Below are positions 7,765 through 15,135 of a stretch of DNA of 15,628 nt, piece by piece. The first letter of the stretch is position 1. Each line of letters starts with the position of its first letter. A program made the position numbers and the translations under genes. The DNA is from Anaerolineaceae bacterium. GTDB taxonomy: Bacteria; Chloroflexota; Anaerolineae; Anaerolineales; Anaerolineaceae. The notes beneath the pieces are model-generated. The model searched no databases. It saw nothing but the letters and a program-made list of their open reading frames with translations, and was not told the DNA's origin. The stretch spans positions 1-15,628 of the forward strand of contig WOZB01000007.1 in the NCBI GenBank assembly GCA_011620445.1, given 5' to 3'.

Positions 7765-8967
7765 TCAAGTCTTCACACTGCCCAATGGAATGGCGTCCGC
7801 AGCATCCAGGCGCTCAGCCCTGTAGTGAAGAAAACTTGCTTTCCGGGCAATCACGCCAAGGAACAGCAGCATAATAATGCCCATTCCAATGGCTACCTGA
7901 TAGACCAATTCAGGCTTTTGGTCGTAGAGGAAACCTGCCAGTACTGGTGCAAGGATGAACGCCAAAGATTTGGAGGTTTCCGCGATCCCAAAGCCCAAGC
8001 CCACCTGGGCTTTATGCAAAAGAGGCCTCACCACGGATGACGTAATGGCGTTGATCACACGGAAGCCGCCCCACATAAAGTATGCCAGGCCAAAAATGAG
8101 TTCGGACCTGCCTTTCAAGAGCAAAACAGAAGAGGCGATGACGGCGGTTTGGCCAACCAAATAGATAGGCCAGGCAAGCAATTTGCCCAGAAATAAATTG
8201 AAAATTATGCCGCCAGCACTCATAACCATGCCAAATAGCCCCAGGGTCTGCAGGCTGACACCACGCTGGTTGTGCAGGAAGTTGGAAGTAAGCGGGTTGG
8301 GTAGGAAAGTGGTAAAAGCCACAGCAAAAATGAGGCTGCAAGCCAGCACAAAATTGCGGTCCTTGAAAAGCGCCCTGGCGGCAGGCTTGCCTTCAGATGT
8401 GTGCACCGGCAGGTCTCTGATTTTCAGGATCATCACCGTGGACACCATAAAGATCGCCGCAGCCAGGAAGTAGAGCGGCCTAAGTCCAACACGCTCAGCC
8501 AAAAAACCTCCCAGGATGGGTCCGAAGAGATAACCAACCATGTATGAGGCTGAAATAAAGGTGAAAGCCTGATTGTCAGACCAGGAGCCTTTGCTTTCAG
8601 AAATATAGCTGTTCATCGGGGTAAGCACAGATCCTGTGATGTTATATAGCAGCATTCCCAGCACAAAAACGGGCAGTGTGCGGCCAAGCGCCATCAACAG
8701 TGCAGCCAAACAGCCAATTGCCCAACTTAATATCATCAGTGCCTTACGGCTGACGCGATCGCTAATCAAGCCTACTGGTATCTGCATAAAACCAATCACC
8801 ACCATACTGAGGCTGATGATGAAGCCAATCTGGATGGGGTTGGCACCCAATTCCTGCAGGTAAATAGGTTGGAAAATCATAAAGAGTCCCTCGCCAAGGG
8901 ACCAGACTACCAAAGATAACGCGATCAGGTTCAGATCGCGGCGTTCACCATTAAGGAAACACCTCAT
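7765..8967 (-). CDS. Major facilitator superfamily transporter
   Basis: 400-residue polytopic membrane protein with about 12 hydrophobic segments. The loop between helices 2 and 3 carries the MFS motif A form GLISDRVSRK (66-75), and the sequence shows two six-helix halves separated by a charged central loop (KIRDLPVHTSEGKPAARALFKDR region, about 180-205). This is the standard length for a secondary transporter or drug/sugar/metabolite exporter. The start ATG overlaps the stop of the M24 peptidase gene by 4 bp (ATGA), so the two are translationally coupled. Substrate cannot be read from sequence; the coupling to a Pro-specific peptidase suggests an amino acid or small peptide, or its efflux, but that is guesswork. 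No convincing terminator follows it. Confidence 0.88.
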   Translation of the reverse strand: MRCFLNGERRDLNLIALSLVVWSLGEGLFMIFQPIYLQELGANPIQIGFIISLSMVVIGFMQIPVGLISDRVSRKALMILSWAIGCLAALLMALGRTLPVFVLGMLLYNITGSVLTPMNSYISESKGSWSDNQAFTFISASYMVGYLFGPILGGFLAERVGLRPLYFLAAAIFMVSTVMILKIRDLPVHTSEGKPAARALFKDRNFVLACSLIFAVAFTTFLPNPLTSNFLHNQRGVSLQTLGLFGMVMSAGGIIFNLFLGKLLAWPIYLVGQTAVIASSVLLLKGRSELIFGLAYFMWGGFRVINAITSSVVRPLLHKAQVGLGFGIAETSKSLAFILAPVLAGFLYDQKPELVYQVAIGMGIIMLLFLGVIARKASFLHYRAERLDAADAIPLGSVKT

Positions 8968-10076
8968 TCCCAGAAGGATTCCAGCGGCAAAACGGGCCTG
9001 GGTAAATCTGTGAGGCTGCGCAGACCTTCCGGGGTTACCACGACGTCATCTTCAATGCGCACGCCAAAACGGCCGGGCAAATAGATGCCGGGTTCGATCG
9101 TAAAGGTCATACCCTCTTCAAGAAGCAGCGGATTCCCCGAAAAGATGTAAGGTGCTTCGTGAATTTCCATTCCCAAGCCATGCCCTGTACGGTGGGTAAA
9201 GTATTCTGCATATCCACCTGCTTCAATGACGGAGCGGGCAAAGCGGTCAACTTCTCCGGCAGGCATACCCGGCTTGCTGTTTTCACGCGCGCTGCGGTTG
9301 GCTTCGTAAACCAGACCCGCGACCGTTCGCATTTCCTCGCTTACTTCCCCGTAAGAGAAAGTGCGGGTAATATCGGAAGCATAGCCTTCAAATACCGCGC
9401 CATAATCGATAAGGAGAAAATCACCCTCTTTGAGAGCCCGCTGCCCAGGGGTGGAATGTGGATTAGCCGCATTTTCACTGAGTGCCACGATAGCGCCAAA
9501 GCCTTCACCCTGAGAGCCAGCCCGGGAGAGTTGAACGGCCAATTCCCCCGCAATTTGTTGTTCAGTCCAACCGGGGCGGATGATACGCAGCGTGGCCAGA
9601 AGAGCGTTTTGGGCAATGATGGCAGCCTGGCGCATTTTGGCCAATTCGGATTCGTCTTTGTGAAGCCGCAGAGAAGCCAGGGTTTGGCCGGCATGCACGA
9701 TTTCTGCTTGCGGTAAGGCCTGCTGCAGGTAACTTTCTTCCAGGATGCGCATGCGGGTGGGCTCCACTCCAATCCGCAGTGCCCGGCCGGAAAAGGCAGC
9801 GAATCCTTCAATGAAAGCTTGATTCCACGATTCAGGATTATCTTCATAGGTTTGGGCATGCACTGGGAAGCCAAGCCCTTCCAGTTTGCCCTTTTCCAGG
9901 GCTGGCAGAACGATGGAAACTCGACCGTCAACACCAAAGAGAGCAATCACCGGGCGTTCCATCAAGTGGAAGTCCAATCCGGTTAAGTAAACCAGGCTTG
10001 ACCCTGGGTTTAGAGCAACTGCGTCAAGGCTGTTCGCGTGCATTATTTGGGTTAGTCTTTTCAATCTGCTTTCCAT
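8964..10076 (-). CDS. M24B-family metallopeptidase (Xaa-Pro aminopeptidase/dipeptidase type)
   Basis: 370 residues from the chosen ATG. The N-terminal creatinase-like domain (MESRLKRLTQIMHANSLDAV onward) precedes a pita-bread catalytic domain. All five expected metal ligands are visible: D224 and D235 (IDYGAVFEGYASDITRTF), H299 (RTGHGLGMEIHEAP), E328 (TIEPGIY) and E342 (VRIEDDV). The family removes residues next to proline, in the cytoplasm, with two Mn/Co ions. The start at 10076 has TAGGAG 7 bases upstream; a longer frame to 10142 would add 22 residues of non-family sequence crossing the hairpin at 10110-10140. No signal peptide is seen. It overlaps the MFS gene by 4 bp and follows the M42 peptidase cluster, fitting a role in finishing peptide breakdown. 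Confidence 0.93.
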   Translation of the reverse strand: MESRLKRLTQIMHANSLDAVALNPGSSLVYLTGLDFHLMERPVIALFGVDGRVSIVLPALEKGKLEGLGFPVHAQTYEDNPESWNQAFIEGFAAFSGRALRIGVEPTRMRILEESYLQQALPQAEIVHAGQTLASLRLHKDESELAKMRQAAIIAQNALLATLRIIRPGWTEQQIAGELAVQLSRAGSQGEGFGAIVALSENAANPHSTPGQRALKEGDFLLIDYGAVFEGYASDITRTFSYGEVSEEMRTVAGLVYEANRSARENSKPGMPAGEVDRFARSVIEAGGYAEYFTHRTGHGLGMEIHEAPYIFSGNPLLLEEGMTFTIEPGIYLPGRFGVRIEDDVVVTPEGLRSLTDLPRPVLPLESFWE

Positions 10077-10097
10077 GGCTGATCTCCTAATCGAAAA

Positions 10098-10103
10098 ATT
10101 ATA
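10098..10103 (-). promoter_or_regulatory. Possible -10 box before the M24 peptidase gene
   Basis: A TATAAT hexamer lies 21 bases before the ATG at 10076, with the Shine-Dalgarno in between. No good -35 box is found at 16-18 bp; the nearest is TTCAAT at 19 bp. This is a weak candidate for a separate promoter of the M24-MFS pair. Confidence 0.35.
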
Positions 10104-10109
10104 AATCAA

Positions 10110-10140
10110 GCCCTCCCAGTTTATTGAAGATTGCGAGGGC
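10110..10140 (-). terminator. Weak terminator-like hairpin after the M42 cluster
   Basis: GCCCTC and GAGGGC form a 6-bp GC-rich stem with a 19-base loop. On the minus strand it is followed by the T-rich TTGATTTATAATTTTT. It lies between the small membrane protein gene and the M24 gene, where a transcription-unit boundary is plausible. The long loop and broken T-run make it a weak or partial terminator. Confidence 0.4.
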
Positions 10141-10187
10141 ACTCACACAAAGTTGGAATTTGTGGCTTTAATCGTTTAATAAATTGG

Positions 10188-10532
10188 TTAAGGCTGATTT
10201 TTAGTGTGTTTGCGGAACCAGGCAATTTCACGCAGGATGGCAACCAGAACCAGGAGCAAGATCAAACCAGCCAGGGCTACCAGCAAATTGGTATCTATAA
10301 TCGGCGGCAAGGAGGCAATCTCTTCAGCGCTCAATGGCATTGGCGTAACCGTTATAGTTGCCAGTGCCGTAGCCGTCTGTTGGCCGGCTTCGACGAAGGC
10401 TTGGTTAGATCGGAGTGTCGTCAGTAAAACCAGGGCAATAACTGCAAATATCAGGATAAAGAGCGCGGATCGCGTACCAGCCCAGGGGTCTTCAACTTTT
10501 TTTTTGAGACCATCCTTCAGATTCGAATTCAC
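10188..10532 (-). CDS. Small two-helix membrane protein of unknown function
   Basis: 114 residues, family not recognised. A charged N-terminus (KDGLKKKVEDPW) is followed by a membrane segment (about 23-41), a Thr/Ala-rich loop (AGQQTATALATITVTPMPLS), a second membrane segment (about 83-103) and a basic tail ending HTKNQP. Both ends are probably cytoplasmic with the loop outside. The start is GTG, overlapping the stop of the solute-binding protein gene by 4 bp (GTGA), so it is translationally coupled to that lipoprotein and may work with it, for example as a membrane tether. A run of nine A (coding strand, complement of 10497-10505) encodes the three lysines near the N-terminus. Confidence 0.75.
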   Translation of the reverse strand: MNSNLKDGLKKKVEDPWAGTRSALFILIFAVIALVLLTTLRSNQAFVEAGQQTATALATITVTPMPLSAEEIASLPPIIDTNLLVALAGLILLLVLVAILREIAWFRKHTKNQP

Positions 10533-11869
10533 TTGACGCTCTCCAAAGTTCGGGATGTGATTAAACCCGGGTCACCGGCATCCTGCAGGGCATCCAAAGT
10601 CGCTTTACGCAATATAGGCCCCAAACGGTTGATAATACTTTCTTCAGGCATTGGCAAGCTCATCTCGCCGATATGCGTCCAGGGAACTTCAGTGCTGAGG
10701 TCATCCCATAATGTCAGTGCGGACGGTCTGGCAGGGAGCAAACCAAGGGCTTTCGTGTAATTGCCCATAAATTCTGGTTCTGAGACTGCCAGGATTAATG
10801 CTTGAATCTTGGAAAGCTTTTCAGGGTTGGGGGTGCTGATTGCCCAAAACCATCCTTGAGCCAGGGTTTTACCAGGCAGAGCAATGCGCAATGTGACACC
10901 GCTGGTTTTTTCCTGGTTATTCTTGAGCAGTTGGCTGAGCTTGATAAAACCAATATCCGTATTGCCATTCAGCAGGGCATCCAGTATCTGCGCTTCTGTC
11001 TGAGCCTGCACCGAGATGGTACTGATATGACGGTCCATATGAGCCTGATGCAGAAAGAGGATGGAGCGGGCGAGGGGTTCCTGGTCCAGGATGGGATGGT
11101 TGAGGGAATCTTGTACATTTCCGCCTTCGGCCATGTAAGCATTCATCAAGAACATACCCCGTGGGTCATCCGCTGCAAAGGCAACCTTGCCAAGACTGGT
11201 GCGGATGGCGGACCAACCGAGTGAAGTGTTCACGCTCGAGACTCCGGTCATGCCAAGCACATATGGGTCCAGGCTGATTGGTGCACCATATGCCTGGCCT
11301 TCGAAGTTGGTCATCGCCCGCGCAGCTTCAAACCAATCCTTGTCATCGCGCAAGAAACCTTCCATCGGTAAAGAATTGAGGTAGCCCTCTGAAGCCGCCA
11401 GCGCAAGGTCTTCCTGGTCCAGGATGATCAGGTCTGGCAGAGCATCCGGTGCGGCCGCTTTAGCAGCAGCCAGCGAGTCCAATAGGCCGCCGCTGCCTTT
11501 AGCCGCTTTTGGACGGGTTTGAAGCTGCATGCCATTTTCTTTGGCAAAGGCTTCAAGTTTATCGAGCAGCAATTTGGCCGCTGGAGAATCAGATTTGGGA
11601 TCCATTTCTGGCGGGAACCAAATGGTCAGCTTGGAAGCCGACTTGGGGGTGGAACTGACTGGTGTCTGTTCACTGGCCCCAGAAGCTAAAGTAGGTGTGC
11701 TGAGCAGATTCGTGCTTTGCGTAGGGGACGCGTTTGTTTGTGTTTCCCATGGCAGGCTGAGGCCGGCCTCCTGAAGTACGGCACATCCTGAAAGTAAGAA
11801 AACCAGGACAACCCCCAAAAGGAGGGCGATACTGGCTTTGTGTTTACTTAACCCGAAATCTGCAGACAA
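10529..11869 (-). CDS. Orphan family-1-type extracellular solute-binding lipoprotein
   Basis: 446 residues with a lipoprotein signal (basic SKHK, hydrophobic stretch, lipobox LSGC with C29), then a Ser/Thr/Pro/Ala-rich linker to about residue 80. The remainder resembles family 1 solute-binding proteins (MalE/UgpB fold): KLTIWFPPEMDP at the first strand, PDLIILDQEDLALAASEGYLNSL, GQAYGAPISLDPYVLGM, and a late segment NPEKLSKIQALILAVSEPEFMGNYTKALGLLPAR. No permease or ATPase genes for it are in the window, which is unusual. The start is TTG with GAGG about 10 bases upstream. It lies 31 bp after an M42 peptidase gene and overlaps the next small membrane protein gene. Ligand unknown: sugars are usual for the family, but peptidase neighbours leave that open. 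It may share a transporter elsewhere or act as a sensor. Confidence 0.82.
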   Translation of the reverse strand: MSADFGLSKHKASIALLLGVVLVFLLSGCAVLQEAGLSLPWETQTNASPTQSTNLLSTPTLASGASEQTPVSSTPKSASKLTIWFPPEMDPKSDSPAAKLLLDKLEAFAKENGMQLQTRPKAAKGSGGLLDSLAAAKAAAPDALPDLIILDQEDLALAASEGYLNSLPMEGFLRDDKDWFEAARAMTNFEGQAYGAPISLDPYVLGMTGVSSVNTSLGWSAIRTSLGKVAFAADDPRGMFLMNAYMAEGGNVQDSLNHPILDQEPLARSILFLHQAHMDRHISTISVQAQTEAQILDALLNGNTDIGFIKLSQLLKNNQEKTSGVTLRIALPGKTLAQGWFWAISTPNPEKLSKIQALILAVSEPEFMGNYTKALGLLPARPSALTLWDDLSTEVPWTHIGEMSLPMPEESIINRLGPILRKATLDALQDAGDPGLITSRTLESVK

Positions 11870-11900
11870 ATCCGTTTTACCTCAGGCTTCTATTGTAAAC

Positions 11901-12947
11901 CTAAAGCTTAACCTCTTTGCTGACGAGGCCGGCGGTCAGTTTGATGCAAGCGTTCAGATCGTCCTTATCCACCATTTCAGAGGGAGAATGCACATAGCGG
12001 CAGGCCAGGGAGATGCAGCCAGCCGGTACTCCTGCGCGCGTCATCTGGATGGCACGTCCGTCTGTGCCGCCAGCATCCAGTACTTCCATTTGATAAGGGA
12101 TGCCCAGGGACTTGGCTTCGTTGATCATCCAATCCACTACGCGGGTATCGGCGATAAATGAGCTGTCTCGTACCTTGATGCAAGCGCCTTTACCGAGGGC
12201 CATGGGGCGTTTATAAGCCCTGGGGGTGTCGCCTGTCAGCGTCACGTCAATGGCAAAACCAAGTTCCGGGTCAACACCATAAGCGGCGGTGGTTGCCCCA
12301 CGAATACCCACTTCTTCCTGGGTGCTGAAGACAAACCAGACCTCATTAGGTCCGCGCTTGGCAGCCGGCAACGCCGCCAGCTCGCGCATGGCCATTATGG
12401 CTATTACGGCGGCGATACGGTCATCCATGGATTTAGCGCTGATACGCTTGCCGAGATCGAGCATGGGACGGTCAAAGCCGCAGACATCTCCAATTTTTAC
12501 AGGACAATCGGCTGCAGAGGTTGCGCCGGTATCGATAAAGAGGTTTTCAAGTTTGGGCATCGTATTGGGTTCCAGGCGTTCAGCCCCAATGACACCTCTC
12601 GCACCATTCATAAAGATCACCCGGCCGCCCAGGCAAGTGAGTGGGTTAATGCCCCCCACAGGGATGAAGCGGGCAAAGCCGTTATCGTCAACATGGATGA
12701 CCATCAGGCCAATCTCATCAATGTGAGCTGAAACCATGATCCGTTTGCCATTTGCTTGCTTGCTGCCCATGCGGCAAAGTAAATTGCCGAGCGCGTCCGT
12801 CCGGATTTCATCCGCTAGCCCAGTGACCATTTCCTTGATTGTTTCCCGGATGCGATGTTCCTGCCCGGAGGGGCCAGGGGTCTCAACCAGTGTTTGGATG
12901 AGGCTCATCAGATCATCATTTTTTTGGGTTTTTTCGGTTTTCATCAT
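11901..12947 (-). CDS. M42-family aminopeptidase (TET-type), paralogue A
   Basis: Up to 348 residues; cytoplasmic, no signal peptide. Metal and catalytic residues of the M42 (glutamyl aminopeptidase/TET) family are all visible: H75 and D77 (AHIDEIG), bridging D175 (KSMDDR), catalytic E211 and metal E212 (STQEEVGIRGA), D234 (AIDVT) and H320 (YVHSPSEM); GGTDGRAIQ at 293-301 is also typical. Such enzymes form 12-subunit tetrahedral particles that trim peptides from the N-terminus. ATG-ATG gives two possible starts, at 12947 and 12944; the second has the better spacing from TAGGAG, whose TAG is the stop of the preceding gene. Members are sometimes labelled endoglucanase or cellulase M, a historical misnaming. 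Third of three adjacent paralogues; specificity not deducible. Confidence 0.93.
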   Translation of the reverse strand: MMKTEKTQKNDDLMSLIQTLVETPGPSGQEHRIRETIKEMVTGLADEIRTDALGNLLCRMGSKQANGKRIMVSAHIDEIGLMVIHVDDNGFARFIPVGGINPLTCLGGRVIFMNGARGVIGAERLEPNTMPKLENLFIDTGATSAADCPVKIGDVCGFDRPMLDLGKRISAKSMDDRIAAVIAIMAMRELAALPAAKRGPNEVWFVFSTQEEVGIRGATTAAYGVDPELGFAIDVTLTGDTPRAYKRPMALGKGACIKVRDSSFIADTRVVDWMINEAKSLGIPYQMEVLDAGGTDGRAIQMTRAGVPAGCISLACRYVHSPSEMVDKDDLNACIKLTAGLVSKEVKL

Positions 12948-12952
12948 TTCTC

Positions 12953-14035
12953 CTACGAGTTAAGAATGGAAGGGTCCAGGCGTGAGAGCGCCGTATGGAT
13001 CAGTTTGAAGGTATTGATAAGATCTTGCTTGCGTACGATTCCAGCTGCAGAATGCAAATAACGTTGAGGGACGGAAATGCTGACACTGGGCACACCGGCA
13101 CGGGTCTTGTGGATGGCACCGGCATCGGTACCCCCTGTTCCGGGCTGCCGGTACTGCCAGGGAATGCCCGCGGCATCCGCGCTTTCGCTGAGCCAGTTCA
13201 CCAGGCGTCGGTCACCGATGGTAGCGCCATCCATCAGGTAGATGGCAGGGCCCGCACCCAGATGGGTATTGTAGCGCGCGTTTTCTTCATCAGCATCGAA
13301 GGCGGGCAGATCATTGGCCGGGGTTGAATCCAGGGCGATGCCAATTTGCGGGTCAAAGCTGAAAGCGGCTACTTTAGCACCGCGCAATCCGAGCTCTTCC
13401 TGAACCGTAAAAGCAAGGAAAAGGTCCACATTGGCAGGGGCGTGCTTGAGCAGTTGGATTAGGTTGAAAACACCCAAACGGTCATCCAGTGCCTTGGAAC
13501 GCAAGCTTGGACCCAGGACAGCCAGTTTGGTAGCAAAGGTGCCCCGGTCGCCGATGGCGACCTTGGCACCTGGGCCGAGATCAATGCGCAGTTGCTCCAC
13601 CGGGATGGCCACTTTGCGCTCTTCCGGTGTGGTCATATGAATGGCTTTGGCACCAATCACGCCTGGTTTGTGGTCTCGGCCAATCTGTACCGGCTTACCG
13701 ACGAGTTGTCGGGGATCAATTCCGCCAACAATGCGGAATTCGTAGGTGCCATCTTCGCTGTCTTTAACGACCATCACGCCCACTTCATCCATGTGCCCTG
13801 AAAGCATTACCCGTAATCGGTTGGGAGCGGTACCCCTTTTTGTAACCAGCACATTCCCGAGGGCATCCGTTGTGACTTCATCTGCAAGGCCTTTGACTTC
13901 TTCAAGGACGATTTGTCTTACTTCCTGCTCATCACCTGAAACCGCGACGCCGTTGCAGAGCCGGGTGAGCAAATCCAATTCCTGTTTGCCAAGGTTGAAA
14001 TTGATTGCTTTAACTGATTTTTTCTCGGTCGCCAT
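12953..14035 (-). CDS. M42-family aminopeptidase (TET-type), paralogue B
   Basis: 360 residues from ATG 14035. Conserved M42 residues: H81 and D83 (GHMDEVG), D184 (KALDDR), E213 and E214 (TVQEELGLRGA), D236 (ALDSTP) and H328 (YLHSAAG), plus TGGTDAGAI. Between the first metal motif and KALDDR lies the PDZ-like dimerisation domain expected for the family. I prefer ATG 14035 with GGGAG 5 bases upstream over TTG 14047, which lies inside the previous gene. The gap to the preceding M42 gene is only 2 bp, and its own TAG stop forms part of the Shine-Dalgarno of the next. An acidic insert (FDADEENARYN) before the last lobe distinguishes it from the other two paralogues. It likely shares their operon and may co-assemble with them. 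Confidence 0.93.
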   Translation of the reverse strand: MATEKKSVKAINFNLGKQELDLLTRLCNGVAVSGDEQEVRQIVLEEVKGLADEVTTDALGNVLVTKRGTAPNRLRVMLSGHMDEVGVMVVKDSEDGTYEFRIVGGIDPRQLVGKPVQIGRDHKPGVIGAKAIHMTTPEERKVAIPVEQLRIDLGPGAKVAIGDRGTFATKLAVLGPSLRSKALDDRLGVFNLIQLLKHAPANVDLFLAFTVQEELGLRGAKVAAFSFDPQIGIALDSTPANDLPAFDADEENARYNTHLGAGPAIYLMDGATIGDRRLVNWLSESADAAGIPWQYRQPGTGGTDAGAIHKTRAGVPSVSISVPQRYLHSAAGIVRKQDLINTFKLIHTALSRLDPSILNS

Positions 14036-14037
14036 GG

Positions 14038-15117
14038 CTACTCCCAAATCACTTCATTCATAAAATCCGCGGGAAGCGAGTCAATAAACTCGGCCATCAA
14101 GCGGCCGGCTCGGCGGATGTCTTTGATGGAAACCAATTCCACCGGGGTGTGCATGTAGCGGAGAGGCAAGCCGATTTCCACGGTCGGGATGCCGCTTTCA
14201 GCGGTTTGGATGCTGTAAGCGTCTGTGCCGCCCGGTGCCGGTGCAGCTTCAATACTGCAGGGAATATCCAGGGCTTCGGCAAGCTTGCTGAGTTTCTTTA
14301 CTAGGTAGGGATGGTCTTGCGGCCCAGCTGTGATGGTAATGCCCTTGCCGATTTCACAAGTGCGATAGCCGTTGCCGCCGGGTCCCTTTGAGAAGGTGAC
14401 ATCGATGACGATGGCTAAATCCGGCCGCACAAGCACAGGATCGGTAATGCTGCCCGGTCCAAAAACTTCTTCCTGGGAAGTTGCATCGCCATAAACATCC
14501 CAAAGGTGCTTACGGCGAGAGAGGATATCCAGGCAAACCGTGAGAGCTGCCACGGAGCTGCGGTTGTCGAGCGTGTGACCGCAAATGGTCTCGCCAGCCA
14601 GTTCCATAGGCTCCTGGGCAAAATTAACAAAATCACCTACACGCACCAGCTTTTCTACTTCTTTTGGCAAAAGGCCAGTATCGATGAGCAGGTGGTTCAA
14701 ACCGAGCACGCCAGTTGGAGCATCCGCGGGCAGCAAATGCACCGGCGGCATGACTACCATGGCGGGAATATCCTGGGCTTTATCCGAACCCTGGGCAGTG
14801 CCGTGTACATTGACCATCTGGCCGGGCAGGATGCGTGGGTCCACGCCACCCACCTGGGTAAAATGCAGGAAGCCTTCCTCGATTGTCGTGACCATTAGCC
14901 CAATGGCATCCATATGTGCTGCAATCAGCACCTTGGGGCGCGGGGTTTCACCAGTACCGTGCTGTACGGCGATGAAACTGCCGCCATTGGTGGTGATTAA
15001 CTCATCGCTGATCGGTTTCCAGGTTTTTTCCAAGATTTCACGTACCGGGGCTTCGTTGCCTGATAAACCGGCTGCAGCAAGCAATTCTTTAATATGCGGA
15101 ACTAATTCGACGCTCAA
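14038..15117 (-). CDS. M42-family aminopeptidase (TET-type), paralogue C, more divergent
   Basis: 359 residues from a TTG start, with AGAGGAG 5 bases upstream. Key residues are present: H68 and D70 (AHMDAIG), D184 in a TLDNR rather than DDR context, E216 and E217 (TSQEEV), D239 (VIDVT) and H323 (YMHTPVE), with GGTDAYSIQ at 297-305. It departs from the other two after the Glu pair: FGPGS replaces the usual GxRGA, so the active-site wall may differ and so may the specificity. It is the first of three adjacent M42 genes, 18 bp after the Thr/Pro-rich membrane protein gene and 2 bp before paralogue B. Cytoplasmic aminopeptidase by family; substrate preference unknown. Confidence 0.92.
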   Translation of the reverse strand: MSVELVPHIKELLAAAGLSGNEAPVREILEKTWKPISDELITTNGGSFIAVQHGTGETPRPKVLIAAHMDAIGLMVTTIEEGFLHFTQVGGVDPRILPGQMVNVHGTAQGSDKAQDIPAMVVMPPVHLLPADAPTGVLGLNHLLIDTGLLPKEVEKLVRVGDFVNFAQEPMELAGETICGHTLDNRSSVAALTVCLDILSRRKHLWDVYGDATSQEEVFGPGSITDPVLVRPDLAIVIDVTFSKGPGGNGYRTCEIGKGITITAGPQDHPYLVKKLSKLAEALDIPCSIEAAPAPGGTDAYSIQTAESGIPTVEIGLPLRYMHTPVELVSIKDIRRAGRLMAEFIDSLPADFMNEVIWE

Positions 15118-15135
15118 TTTGGCTCCTCTTATGGG

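Noticed and set aside
9159..9716. 185-codon open frame on the plus strand
   Set aside because: It is antisense to the M24 peptidase, whose metal ligands are all on the other strand; no recognisable domain.
9341..9946. 201-codon open frame on the minus strand
   Set aside because: It overlaps the M24 gene in another frame, and the M24 frame has conserved catalytic motifs.
13820..13836. TGGGAGCGGTACCCC, resembling half of a LacI-family operator
   Set aside because: It lies within the coding sequence of M42 paralogue B, far from any promoter, and the second half does not match.
11901..15117. Annotation of the M42 proteins as endoglucanase/cellulase M
   Set aside because: All M42 metallopeptidase ligands are present; the cellulase name in this family is a historical misassignment.
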